A stretch of 32,522 nt of DNA from Diphasiastrum complanatum. Taxonomy: Eukaryota; Streptophyta; Lycopodiopsida; Lycopodiales; Lycopodiaceae. This document shows positions 1-10,100 of this stretch, one piece after another (the first letter of the stretch is position 1; every line of letters begins with the position of its first letter). Position numbers and translations under genes: made by a program. Location: contig MU831928.1 of NCBI GenBank assembly GCA_029204225.1, forward strand, positions 1-32,522, read 5' to 3'. The notes under the pieces were generated by a model. It saw only the letters and a list, made by a program, of their open reading frames with translations, was not told the DNA's origin and ran no database searches.

Positions 1-2315
1 AGCTTGTTTCTTTGTCATCGGAACCAAAATCCTAGAAGTATCAGAACCAATTAGATAATTATAATTCTATAATTGGTTTGCATGTGGTAGAGAAAGAGTT
101 GAATGTCATGAATCTCCACTTTATTGTGATGAAAAGACCGGGGAAAAATAGCCAAAAAATCATCATTTTTGCTTGTTTTTTTTTTCTCATAAAGTTGGAT
201 AGTAGGTGGCTGTAAAACACCATGTAGAGCTTGTAAAGAGGTGGACCAAAGGTCTTTTGAAGCTTTCCCTGAAATTAGAAACAAGAATTCCAACAATTGA
301 ACTTGTAGGAAGTCAAAAAAAGTTCAAAAAATGACCATTTTAGTGATTTTTGGGGGATGGATCTCGCCAAATACTAAGGAAATCATTCTGGAATGATTTA
401 CAGCATGATTAGCATTCTTTTTTACCTTTCTAACAAGCTATTAGACCTGTAAAATGATGGGCCGTTGGCAAATATTTTTAAACATAAATTTTTTTATAGC
501 CTCCAAAGATGGCACGCTGGCGGGCTATCTTTGAGGCTGCATATAAAAATATCTATTGAACTTAGCACACCAGTGTGCTATCTTTGAAGGATGCAAAAAA
601 AAAAAAAATTTCTATTTCACTTAGCACGTTGATGTACTATGTTTGGAGGCTGCAAAAAAAAATTCTAAAATAATGGTTTTGCTTAAATGTGTCAAAATAT
701 TTTTCTATTTTATAATTTGAACTTTTCAACCTATTAAACTTGTAATGTATCCACAAAAATACAATTTAATATCTTAACAATAGATATTATTCATGACAGT
801 GGATGGTTTGATGATTGACTTGCCATATAGACTACATAGTTTGGTACTTGCATTATCACATAGACTATACAATTTGTTTTATATTTATCTAATGATTTTT
901 TTGTTGGTCAAAGAATTTGTTACCGCTTAGCAAATTGACCCATATAAAACAGAAAATGATTATTAATCAGCCACGGAATATATTAGTAAACAATTTAGTT
1001 AACCTTTCATGTGACATCGTCCAAAGTCCCAAGATAATAACAATATCTACCTTGCAAGGAATCACATGAAATCGGGTTAATTTATGATAAGAAATTCACT
1101 AATCTATTTTTAGAATAAAAGAAATAGCATTAGGGTTTTTGATTTTGATATCCATTAGAGGTCATAACCAATATGTTAATTTTTTTGACAAAATACTCAT
1201 TCATGATCAATAGCAATTGGTATCATTCCAGATATATGGTCTTACTATGGTCAACTCGATCCAATTAGTTTTAGATCTTTCTTTTGAAATTGTTTGTGTC
1301 CCATACCACAAGTTTTTACTCCAAGAAAAATATCTACTTTTTAATTTAATCATCCAAAAATCAATTTTTGGAATAACTCATAAACTGAGTTTAACAAATT
1401 GGTACTATGTGAAGTTCTCTGGATTTTTTCCAAATTCCAACTTCATAGTACAAATTCCAGCTTATGTTTTCTTTCATTCAAACTCTTAATCTCTACGATC
1501 ACCGAAGAAAATTTAAGTCTCGTCCTAATTTTCCTAAAGTTGACAGATTTAGAAATGGAAGAAAAATGAGTAGGAGTTTTATCCAATTAAGAACAAATTT
1601 GAGTATAATGATTCAATTAGAACTTCTGTACTAACGGGTTGAATTTAATTATTCATGCAATACAAAAAATTGCAAATAATTTTTATTCCACCTTAGGGCT
1701 TTTCAATTGAGTCATTCCTATCAAATTTTGCAGTTCTTAAAGGAAGGTAAACTCGTAAATGATTCTTTTGATATGCCAGACCTCAAAATCAAATTCCTGA
1801 ATGAGTTCTGTCCATAGAGCCTTACAACTTTCCAGACCTATTTGATTAGAGTCTATTATGACTTATCATTAGTTATCGGTTTCTAGTTTTTCTCTTTTGG
1901 TCTTTAACCATAAAAAATATGTTTATTTTTCTCCCTTTGTTTATAGGCATAGTAATTTTTGAATTACGAGGTCATTTGACCGGTACTTCGGCCAAAAAAA
2001 TATGAACTCCCGAATATAAGTCACTAAATTCACAGTTGTCCATACGGTAATTGATAGAATGAAAATTTATTTCAGGTCAACAAACGACAATGTAAGTGTT
2101 TCATGAATTAATAAAGACCAACCAATGCTCTTAGGAAAGAGATGTCACTCTGACAACATATTGCTACCATGCACCAAAATCAAGCATACACTAGTGAGAG
2201 CCCTATGGGTATACTTATACCCTCCAAAGCCCATGCACCATTAGAATTGCACTATGACACCTCGCTGGAAACATCAATAGCCTAATTAGGCCACCTCATC
2301 CACTACACCTATGAA
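1..2315. other. AT-rich flanking DNA, no gene recognised
   Basis: This stretch lies outside the recognised elements. It is AT-rich with many homopolymer runs. The short open frames in it (for example 51-296 minus and 1217-1489 plus) have no motif I recognise, and the second has no ATG at its first codon. Apart from the hairpin repeats at 503-665 I see no structure. It may be old, decayed repeat DNA into which element G inserted. Confidence 0.6.
503..665. repeat. Three degenerate hairpin-bearing tandem units
   Basis: Three related units of roughly 57 bp begin near 511, 564 and 622. Each has a partly self-complementary head (copy 2 reads AGCACAC-CA-GTGTGCT), then a CTATCTTTGAGGCTGCA-like stretch, then an A-rich run. 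Copy 1 is also preceded by an inverted partner (AGCCTCCAAAGAT at about 498-510) of its own ATCTTTGAGGCT. The copies differ at many positions, so the array is old. I do not recognise the family. Confidence 0.6.
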
Positions 2316-2667
2316 TGTTGGGGGTATTCCCAACGAATTGTAAATAAATAAATTCGACCAATAAATATGTTGCGAGGGGCATGGCATCATGCGCGCATAA
2401 GCTCATGGCCCAATGAACATGCAAGTTTAAGTGTAAATAAAATAAAATAGACTTGGGCCTTTGTATTAAAATAAAACTAGAGACCCAAAGTCATTTTTAA
2501 ACTTAGAAGATTACTTTTTAGAGTTGGGTCTAAATTGGGACTCACATGAATCTTGTGAATTTCAATGTACTTTTTGTGGACCCTTGGATCAAGTTGGATC
2601 CAAGATTAATGGATAGGATCATTGTAAATATTAGCCAATAGGATTTTGGGACAAGGGCCTTTCCCAT

Positions 2668-2679
2668 TATATAAAAAGG
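2668..2679 (+). promoter_or_regulatory. TATA box in the G LTR
   Basis: The sequence TATATAAAAAGG is a near-consensus plant TATA box. It lies about 470 bp before the predicted LTR end, a sensible place for the U3/R boundary. Transcription would start about 30 bp downstream. Confidence 0.6.
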
Positions 2680-2877
2680 CACCATTTGTACACTATTTTC
2701 ATGCTTAATAGAGAGGAGGAGACTCTATCATTTTGAGAGCTCAAGCATCCTCATTTGCTAATCACTCTTGCTTATGCTCTTGTTGTGATTGCTTGTTATT
2801 TCCATTTCCCATGTTTTTTTTGGTTTATGCAGGTTAAGATTTTTCCATAAGCAATGAAATTGAGCATTTGAGCTAAC

Positions 2878-2950
2878 CTCCATCTCATCTCTCTCTCTTT
2901 CTCTCTTCCCCTTCTTCTTCCTCTTCTATTCTATCCTCTCTCTTCACCCA
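2878..2950. repeat. CT-rich microsatellite in the G LTR
   Basis: A pyrimidine-rich run of CT and CTT repeats lies about 200 bp after the TATA box. Such tracts are common in plant 5' untranslated leaders. Confidence 0.7.
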
Positions 2951-3136
2951 AATTCGTGATGAAGTTAGTTTAGGAAGAGTAGAATTAGAGTGAGCAGTGT
3001 TAGTGGAGGTAGAGTTAGATGCAAAGTAGGAAACTAACTAGAAATGGCATCTATGCATAGTTAGGTACCTATCCAGTGAACTAACCCTTGTTGATAGGCG
3101 GGAGGGCTATACTACGCAAGATCTACAATCCTGCAG

Positions 3137-3153
3137 TGGCGCCATTGATGAGG
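3137..3153 (+). other. Primer-binding site of G, Asp-tRNA type
   Basis: TGGCGCCATTGATGAGG matches 13 of 17 positions of the complement of the plant Asp-tRNA 3' end (tRNA sequence from memory), with the first seven bases exact. Tat/Athila-type gypsy elements often use this class of primer. It fixes the right end of the 5' LTR. Confidence 0.6.
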
Positions 3154-4140
3154 ATAGGTTTCCACTAACTAGTTTAGTTGCATTTTAGCTATTTTCTTGC
3201 TTTTTAGAGTAGTTTTAGGTAGATTTTTGGGAATTTAGAGCTAGTTTTCTGTTTTTTTTTTTTTTTTTTGTGTTTGGACTGTTCACAGCTAGCGGAGGAG
3301 GTGTGAGAGAGTAAAGGAGGTCTTGAACAGCCTCTAAGGGATTGAAACCCAAATCAACCAGCCAAAAAACCCAAAAAACACACCAATCTATATTTTGGAG
3401 AAAAAAAGAGCCTAAAATCTCATCAGTTTTTTATATCTCCAAAACCAGTGTGAATTAACCCTTGCATAACTGGCAGCAGCTCTAGGGTACTGTCCCAGAC
3501 CTACATAGAAGCTTGCGAGAGTTAGTTCCAAACAGATTGCAATAATCAAACAAAAATCATAAAAAAATCAAAAAACCCTTGAAAAAATCCAAAAATAATT
3601 CAAATATTCACCAGAACTCTCGCAGAGCCCTCTAAAGTTCCATCTTAGTGAGACTAGGACACAGAGAAGCTTGCGAGAGTTAGTTTGATGTCTGAGTTTC
3701 TGTGCGAGAGTTCCCAGTGAAAAAAAGATAGGAAAGTATCAGAGAACCGTCACAGACACCAAAATTTTTAGTTTCAATGGGCAAGAACTCTCGCAAAGGA
3801 TTCTGAAGTTCCATCTCAGTGAGACAAGGACACAGAACAGCCTGTGAGAGTTAGTTTGATTCTAGTGAGCAGAAAATTGGGTTTAAGTGCTAAAAAATCA
3901 CTAAAAAGTGAAGATCTATCAAATACTTCTAATAAGAACTCTCACAGACCCTCTCAATTAATTCAGAATGATAATTTCCATCAGTGATGAAGCCTGCAAA
4001 AGTTAGTTTTGAGATTTGGTAAAGATCAAGTCAAAATAGTGGTTCTGAACCCTTGCATGCAATGAAATTTTCACTTAGACGAGTGTCCAGTGCTAAAGCA
4101 AAATCTGAGACTAACACATATATTCTGTTATCTGTGCAAT
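3154..4140 (+). other. Leader of G, non-coding, repeat-rich
   Basis: No gene is visible between the primer site and the gag remnant. The stretch holds a poly-T run at about 3251-3268 and the CTCGCAG/GCGAGAG repeat array at 3448-4060. In an intact element the first two thirds of gag would lie here or just downstream; those parts are missing, so a deletion near 4100-4140 is likely. Confidence 0.6.
3448..4060. repeat. Tandem array with GAACTCTCGCAG / GCGAGAGTTAGTT arms
   Basis: GAACTCTCGCAG-like boxes start at 3614, 3785 and 3936. Boxes like TGCGAGAGTTAGTT start at 3514, 3672, 3843 and 3995. The spacings are 151-171 bp, so this is a degenerate tandem array of about 3.5 units. Within a unit the two boxes are complementary, about 45-55 bp apart, and could pair as a hairpin. 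A sequence close to AAGTTCCATCTCAGTGAGAC lies between the arms in the two best-preserved units. Confidence 0.75.
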
Positions 4141-4649
4141 GCAACATCACACGATACGACATTTTGCCCGTTTAACCCCCAGATTGTTCAACAGAAGAGA
4201 AATCATTTTTAGACTTCTTATCCATACCATCAAGGGGCACCTAACGCGACACCGAGGTATGGCACACCGAATCAACAACAGCGTATGGCCTTACCTGCAC
4301 CACCAAGGCCATCCCATCAACAAGTGGCCCATGTAAACCTGACAACAGCAGAACTAGAGATTCAAATGCCACCTCAACCTGAGTAGCAGCAATGGTACAG
4401 ACCAGATGAACCATTTATGGATCCTGTCATAAATGAATATATTGCAGCCTACGCAGCTCACACTCAGCGTCAAGACGGAAGAAACTACGGCTGCTGCTTC
4501 GGATGCGGTGAAGGACACAGAATTGTGGAATGTCCCTACAAGGGACAATATACATCCTTCTGTTGGGAATGTGGTTATGGACACTGTTTCAAGAATTGTC
4601 CATTTAGACCTGGAACCAGTGCACCTCTCAACTTCATTGCGATACAACA
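4141..4649 (+). pseudogene. gag C-terminal remnant of G with two zinc knuckles
   Basis: One frame reads from about 4141 to the B insertion, with stops near 4210 and at about 4384. It has a Gln/Pro-rich linker and then two knuckles, CFGCGEGHRIVEC (from about 4498) and CWECGYGHCFKNC (from about 4567). Knuckles of this kind bind genomic RNA in the nucleocapsid. Both have the spacing C-x2-C-x3-H-x4-C, one residue shorter than the usual x4. The N-terminal capsid part is absent. The frame is cut by the 5' LTR of B; a longer plus-strand frame over 4433-4846 is a chance frame crossing that junction. Confidence 0.75.
4645..4649 (+). other. Left flank of the B insertion in G
   Basis: CAACA is the 5 bp just before the B LTR and would be the target duplication. 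The partner copy cannot be checked because the right end of B is deleted. Confidence 0.35.
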
Positions 4650-4754
4650 TGAAAAAACAAAATGTTTCTAACTACAAAGCCTTGCTAGCTTCAGTCCTCA
4701 GCTCGACGAAGACATTCGAGAACTCAAAGATCTGGAGACACGAAACACGAAAAG

Positions 4755-4870
4755 CTTTGCAAACACAAAAGTCAAAGGATACGAAGATGAATAATTCACG
4801 AACACGAAAGGCAAAGCAGACGAAGATGAACGGTTCGCGAACATGAAAGATTCACGAACGAGAATCTTTT
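4755..4870. repeat. 40-bp tandem repeat in the B 5' LTR
   Basis: Units start at about 4755, 4795 and 4834 with TTYRCRAAC-type heads followed by A/G-rich sequence. The same array with exact 40-bp spacing is in the 3' LTR. Confidence 0.7.
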
Positions 4871-4990
4871 ACGGTCTAGTACGAGAGAAGGAAAACGACT
4901 AAAACGAAGTCTGTTATGTCCTCATGCTCCAAAGAGTATCAGCAAAGATCGCGCAAGTACCCAAAAGTACAAAAATCTGATCTGATGGCA

Positions 4991-4998
4991 TGACGTCA
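4991..4998. promoter_or_regulatory. TGACGTCA palindrome in the B 5' LTR
   Basis: This is a perfect 8-bp palindrome with the ACGT core bound by plant bZIP factors (TGA/CREB-type site). It is kept in the 3' LTR at 28180 although neighbouring bases differ. A promoter role is inferred. Confidence 0.5.
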
Positions 4999-5582
4999 GC
5001 AGATATTTCCTAGGTCATGGCTAATCTATCGCTCTTGTAATTCCTTGATTAGTTGTAGATGCTTAATCACCCTAATCTCAAATTTACATAGAGCGACTAT
5101 ACTTACTGGATGATGCTTGACATATAGATCAACAGAATACACATATAGTAAAAAGTAATGAAATAGTCTGATGCTAGTAAGCAATCAAGACAAAAATACA
5201 GACAGCAAGTCCGCCTGCGTGCGAGACGAGCTCTATGATCAGGATCCATAGAGATCCAAAGTCCGCTAGTAAGCGAGACATACATCCGTGAGAGAAGAGT
5301 ATCTCTCTCACGCCAATGCACTACATGGATATGCATGCAATGCTTGAAGAATCAGAAAAGAAAAATCAATAGACGATATTGTAGCCTTTGGGCATATGTC
5401 AATCTTCTTATTGTGTCTGATCTCAAATGCAGATGCTTCCGCTGTTAATCGTATGTCTGAGTTTTCTTGTTCATTTTAATTTTGCACCCTGGTTGAAACT
5501 ATGTTGAATGTTGCATCAATATTATAAATGTAGATCAATAGTGCCTGACTACATTATGGAGGATTGTAGGAGTGATTTAGCT

Positions 5583-5587
5583 GGCAG
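5583..5587 (+). other. Target site duplication left of A
   Basis: GGCAG precedes A and TGCAG (11138-11142) follows it. Four of five bases agree, consistent with a 5-bp duplication with one later mutation. Confidence 0.65.
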
Positions 5588-5810
5588 TGTGAAGAATTGA
5601 AAAAGATTATCTATGTTAGATATAAGGGTCTTATGTTTTTTACATCAAGCATCTAGGTGTAGGATGTTAATAGGAATAAATTTGGCATAGATGGCAAACT
5701 ATGCACTTCCACTTGTAATGCCACTATTGAGCCAAAATAGAGTAAGAGGCTACACATGTGCCAATTAGAGTGTAGACAAGTGTAAAGCTTTTGTTTGATG
5801 AATTCCAAGA

Positions 5811-5950
5811 GGTCCAATAGGATTTAGAGGTGGAACCTTGTGAGGTCCAATCGGAAATTGAGATGTGCTTGAATATAGTCCAATAGAATTAAGAGGTGTA
5901 TGGTTCAATGATCCAATAGGATCAAGAGGTGACAAAATATGGTCCAATCA
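5811..5950. repeat. 33-bp tandem repeat in the A 5' LTR
   Basis: The box TCCAAT starts at 5813, 5846, 5879, 5912 and 5943, giving a period of 33, 33, 33 and 31 bp. Units follow a pattern like GGTCCAATAGGATTTAGAGG. The array is also in the 3' LTR. As 33 is a multiple of three, an antisense frame stays open and shows an 11-residue repeat; I take that as a by-product. Confidence 0.85.
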
Positions 5951-6117
5951 TAGCTAAGCATAGTGGTAACTCGTGGATCTACTAGTATCATTGTACTCCT
6001 CATTTTGAATCTAATTGATTTGGTGATTTTATGGATTTTGTGATTTCTAGCTTTCTCTCTCTACTCGAGAGCTCATGATGTTTTCTCTCTCTCTACTTGA
6101 GGAGAGCAGCTTGTTTC

Positions 6118-6197
6118 TACTTAGATTATTTTTTGAATACTTCCCACACGTGTGATCTACTTAGATTATTTTTTGAATACTTCTCACACGTGTGAGT
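6118..6197. repeat. 40-bp tandem duplication, only in the 5' LTR of A
   Basis: Units 6118-6157 and about 6158-6197 are nearly identical and each carries CACACGTGTG (6145-6154 and 6185-6194). The 3' LTR has one unit. The extra copy arose after insertion or is a 5'-LTR-specific change. Confidence 0.85.
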
Positions 6198-6335
6198 GAG
6201 AGTTGGAAGTGATTGAATGCATGTAGTAGTGTGTTTTTGCCATAGGATCTAAAATTGATCTTGAATCTCAATCTAGTCTTGATCTTGGTGCATCTACACA
6301 CCTTAGGAGATCACAAGTACATGTTGTGGACAGTC

Positions 6336-6345
6336 CACACGTGTG
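6336..6345. promoter_or_regulatory. CACACGTGTG palindrome near the A 5' LTR end
   Basis: A perfect 10-bp palindrome around the G-box core CACGTG, followed by AAATTCAA. Others lie at 6145 and 6185 in this LTR, and at 10967 and 11118 in the 3' LTR. Binding by bHLH or bZIP factors is possible but inferred. Confidence 0.4.
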
Positions 6346-6355
6346 AAATTCAATA

Positions 6356-6368
6356 TGGTATCAGATCC
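6356..6368 (+). other. Primer-binding site of A
   Basis: TGGTATCAGATCC begins right after the LTR and matches the first ten bases of the plant initiator-Met-tRNA complement TGGTATCAGAGC. Confidence 0.85.
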
Positions 6369-7111
6369 TACCTAAGGTTACCATGCATTTTGATCCATCT
6401 AAGTAAAATTTTTTCATCAATCTTGAGCTAGAAGTTGTCAAGGCTCATTTTCCTAGCTATCTTATTCAATCTTGGATCAAAAGAGATCAAAAGGACATTG
6501 ATTGGGTCTGACCTAGTACTGTACGGAATCAGATGCTTAGACACGTGTGAGGAACATCCAATTTCAGTTTGGAAGTTCTCTCTCATGTTTGATCCATTTA
6601 TCTTGCTTGATAGCTTGTTTTGAAGCTATTTTTGTCTAGTTTTTGATGCAATCAGTTTCATTCCATTTGGTTGAGCCAATCAAAAGCTATAAGCTTTTGA
6701 AGAGGGCTAGGTAGGGCACCTAGACCTGGGTGGATACATTTGGTTTGGTCAAGAGATTGCTTGTTTGATCCAAAATCACAGTTGAATGCTTACCAATCTC
6801 ATCTATATGTGATCTAGGCACTATTTTGAGATCTTAGCCATTTTGTTTCATGCAATATCATTGTATTTGAGTCAAATTTGATTTCTTAGTGTATTTCACA
6901 CGTGCTAAGAGTGTTCGATCCTAACTTTGCCTATACTCCATCATTTGATGTGAAATAGATCTTGTTTTAGAGAGATTTGTGTAGCTAGTGAGAATCAATT
7001 CACAAATAGTTGCAAGATCTTTCATAGGAGGAGATAGTACTCAATTATTGGATCCTATTGAGAGTGCGTAGCAACATTTATTGTTCATCATTTGAGTTTT
7101 CTTCACTTCAA
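6369..7111 (+). other. Leader of A, no gene
   Basis: Between the primer site and the gag start I see no coding sequence. One near-palindrome ACACGTGTG occurs at 6541-6549. The 62-codon frame at 6435-6623 has no recognisable motif. Confidence 0.6.
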
Positions 7112-7198
7112 ATGTCTTCAATGGGTTCATCCTTGTTGGAACCAAGTGAAAGATTGACCACTTCAAATTATTCAATTTGGAGAATGAGGATGGAGTTG
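7112..7198 (+). pseudogene. gag N-terminal stub of A
   Basis: The start ATG at 7112 opens a frame like the N-terminus of gag in C and D (MSSMGSSLLEPSERL, then NYSIWRMRMEL). After about 29 codons the sequence jumps straight into a zinc knuckle in another frame. The middle of gag, about 220 codons in D, is deleted. Confidence 0.8.
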
Positions 7199-10100
7199 TG
7201 GCAAGAAAGGTCATTATGCCACCAATTGCTTCAAGAAGAAGAATCAACTCAAGCAAGCCAATATTACCAATGAGAAGGAAGACACTATTGCAAGTGATGG
7301 AGAGGGATCTCTTATGGTCTCTAGTTTCTCATTTACTCCTTTCAAGAAGGACGGCCTATGGTATATTGATAGTGGAGCCTCTTCACATATGTGTAGCTCC
7401 AAGAACTCTTTCTCTTCTATTGCACCTTATGATGGAGTCAAGAAATCAATATACACTGCAAATGATTTTGAATGTCCTATTGAAGGCATAGGAAACATTC
7501 CCTTGAAGCTTGCATCCTCTAAAGTTCTTTCTCTCTCTAAAGTTCTTTATGTACCTAAGCTTACCAAGAATCTTATTAGTGTTGGCCAATTGCTTGATAA
7601 TGGCCTTGATGTAAAATTCAATGTTGATACTTGCACTATCAAGCAGAATGATGAGATACTTGCATTAGGATCTAGATTTGGTGGCATCTATAAACTAGAT
7701 CAAAATGAGTATGTGAATGCTTGTAATGTTGCTCTTGTGAACAAGCTCTCTATGGAGGACTTATGGTATAGGAGGTTGGGACATCCCAACTACAAATTCA
7801 TGCTCTCTATGATCAAAGAATCCAAAGCTATTGGCTTGCCAAAGTCACTCTCCAAGAAGATCAAGCCTTGTGAGGCTTGTGCTATTGCTAAATCTCACAG
7901 AAAGCCATTTACAAGATCTTCTATCAAAAGCAAGCATCCTTTGGAGTTAATCCACTCGGATGTGCATTTCTCATCAACTACAAGCAAGGGAGGAGCCACT
8001 TGTTTTGTTACTTTCATTGATGATTACACAAGATTCACTTGGATATATCTTCTTGCTTCTAAATCTATGGTGTTTTATCATTTCATTATTTTCAAAGCTT
8101 ATGTAGAGAAGCAATTCTCATTCAAGATTAAAGCTCTTAGAAGTGATGGAGGTGGTGAATATATCTCCAATAAATTTCAAGATTTTTGTGAGCTTGAAGG
8201 CATTAAAAGAGAGTTTTCTTGTGCCTACTCTCCATCTCAAAATGGAGTGGCCGAGAGAAAGAATAGATCTCTATGTGAATGTGCAAAATCTATGAGAATT
8301 GAGGCATCTTTGCCCAAATTTTTTTGGGGAGAAGCCATTAATTGTGCAAATTATCTTTGCAATAGGCTCCCACATATAGCTCTTGGAGGAAAGTCACCAT
8401 ATGAAATCTTATTTTTGAAGAAGCCCAAGGTTGATCACCTTAGAGTTTCTGGATGCTTATGCTTTGTCCATATTCCCTTGGAAACAAGGAAGAAGAAAGA
8501 TCCTAGTTCATGCAAAGGGATCATGGTTGGATACTCATCCACCAAGAAGGCCTATAGAGACTTTATACTCTCTACTTCTCAAGTTATTGAAAGTAGAGAT
8601 GTTGTCTTTCATGAAGATCAACACTCATCTTTTGAAAAGGCCGAGATCAAGAAATCTATGGATGCATCATCAATTATTGATTTTGAAGACAATCATGATG
8701 TGATGGGGTCGGGATTTGAAGAAGACTCTCCTTGAATTTTTTCACCAAGAAGATCCATGAGAGATAGATCCGAGCCTAAGAGGCTCTCATATGTTGACAA
8801 AGGCAAACAAGTGGATCTTGATTCCACTAATTATGTTTTTTATGTCTCTCATGAAGAGCCAAAGAATGTACAAGAGGCACTCAATACCAAGGAGTGGTAT
8901 GATGCTATGAAGCAAGAGTATGATGCATTGATCACCAACAATACTTGGGAGCTTGTGGATCCTCCATCCAACAAGCATGTGATTGGTTGCAAGTGGGTAT
9001 TTCGGATCAAGTTCAATCATGATGGCACCATCAACAAGCATAAAGCAAGATTATGTGCCAAAGGATTTGCTCAAATCCATGGTCTTGATTATGAGGAGAC
9101 CTTTGCACCCATTGCAAAGATGGTGACAATAAGAATTCTTATTTCTCTTGCTTGTTTTTTCAAGTGGAAGGTGTTTCAATTAGATGTATCCAATGTTTTT
9201 CTAAATGGTTATCTTTGAGGAGGAGATCTATATGGAACAGCCTCAAGGATTCATCAAGGATGAGTCCAAAGTGTGCTTGCTCTTCAAAAGTCTTTATGGA
9301 CTCAAGCAAGCACCAAGATCATGGTATTCAAGACTTAACTCTTTTCTTATCTCTCTAGGATTTACTCTTAGTGACTATGATCCTTCCATGTATCTAAAGT
9401 TTGTTGATAGCAATATTGTCATTCTTCTAATTTATGTTGATGACATTATTCTTTGTGGAAGTTGTATCAAGCTAGTTGATGAAACCAAGCTAGCACTTGG
9501 ATGTGAGTTTAAAATGCAAGATCTAGGAGAGATGCATTACATCCTAGGCCTAGAAATTGATTTTTTATGAAAATCGTGTCTTTATATGCCAATCTAGATA
9601 TGCTCACTCTATGTTGAAAAAATTTCATATGGAAAATTCTAAGAGCATAGACACTCCAATGGAGCAAATTATAAAAGATCCTAATAAAGGTGATGAAAGA
9701 TGATTTGAGGACATCACACTTTTTAGGAGTCTTGTAGGCTCGTTAATTTGGCTTACCATTACTAGGCCCGATCTAAGTTTTTGTGTGCACAAATTGATGC
9801 AAGATCCTAAGATCCATCATTGGAAGATGGCCAAGAGAATTTTAAGATATGTATCTTCATCTTGTGATTATGGTCTACTCTATAAAAGTGAAGATCTATC
9901 CATTATTGGCTACTCAAATTCGGACTTTGCAAGTGACAAGATGGATCGAAAACTATTAGTGCATACACTATCTTTCTTGGAGGCAATCTAATATCTTGGC
10001 TTTCCAAAAAGCAAGATACTATATCTCTCTTTTCATGTGAGGCCGAGTACAAAGCACTCACTACAACTACCAAAGAAGTGCTTTGGATCAAGAGGTTATT

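Larger units (their letters stand above)
2316..3135 (+). repeat. Probable 5' LTR of element G
   Basis: The left edge is placed at TGTTGGGGGTATTCCCAAC and the right edge at ...CCTGCA, one base before the primer-binding site at 3137. A strong TATA box lies at 2668-2679 and a CT-rich microsatellite at about 2878-2950, as expected for a promoter and downstream leader. There is no second copy in the window to confirm the ends, so the left boundary in particular is inferred. Confidence 0.55.
4650..5587 (+). repeat. 5' LTR of B, first part
   Basis: It starts TGAAAAAACAAAATG; the matching 3' LTR starts TGAAGAAACAAAATG at 27837 after a polypurine tract. The two copies align without large gaps from 4650 to about 5501, where the 3' copy is broken off. 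The LTR continues to 5587, is interrupted by element A, and resumes at 11143. Confidence 0.85.
5588..6355 (+). repeat. 5' LTR of A (768 bp)
   Basis: It starts TGTGAAGAATTG and ends ...TTCAATA directly before the primer site; the 3' copy ends ...TTCAACA. It is 38 bp longer than the 3' LTR because of a tandem duplication at 6118-6197. It contains a 33-bp repeat array and three CACACGTGTG palindromes. I see no clear TATA box. Confidence 0.9.

Noticed and set aside
51-296. 81-codon minus-strand frame as a gene
   Set aside because: No recognisable domain or neighbouring gene structure; it looks like a chance frame.
591-608. Poly-A run as the tail of a LINE or SINE
   Set aside because: No upstream body, no target duplication; the run is part of the local tandem repeat.
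1217-1489. 90-codon plus-strand frame as a gene
   Set aside because: It has no ATG start at its beginning, no motif, and AT-driven composition in an otherwise non-coding stretch.
3448-4060. CRISPR-like array
   Set aside because: The units are degenerate, 150-171 bp long, and the intervening sequences are themselves related; the context is a plant retroelement leader.
4354-4650. 98-codon minus-strand frame
   Set aside because: It is antisense to the zinc-knuckle region of G gag, which has the clear motifs.
4433-4846. 137-codon plus-strand frame
   Set aside because: It crosses the border between G gag and the B LTR and is out of frame with the knuckles.
5502-5587. End of the B 5' LTR at 5501, where similarity to the 3' copy stops
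   Set aside because: No primer site follows there, whereas one follows 11283 once A is removed; the 3' copy is truncated instead.
5765-5947. Proline-rich repeat protein on the minus strand of the A LTR (also 10587-10769)
   Set aside because: It follows from a 33-bp tandem repeat, whose length is a multiple of three; there is no other sign of coding.
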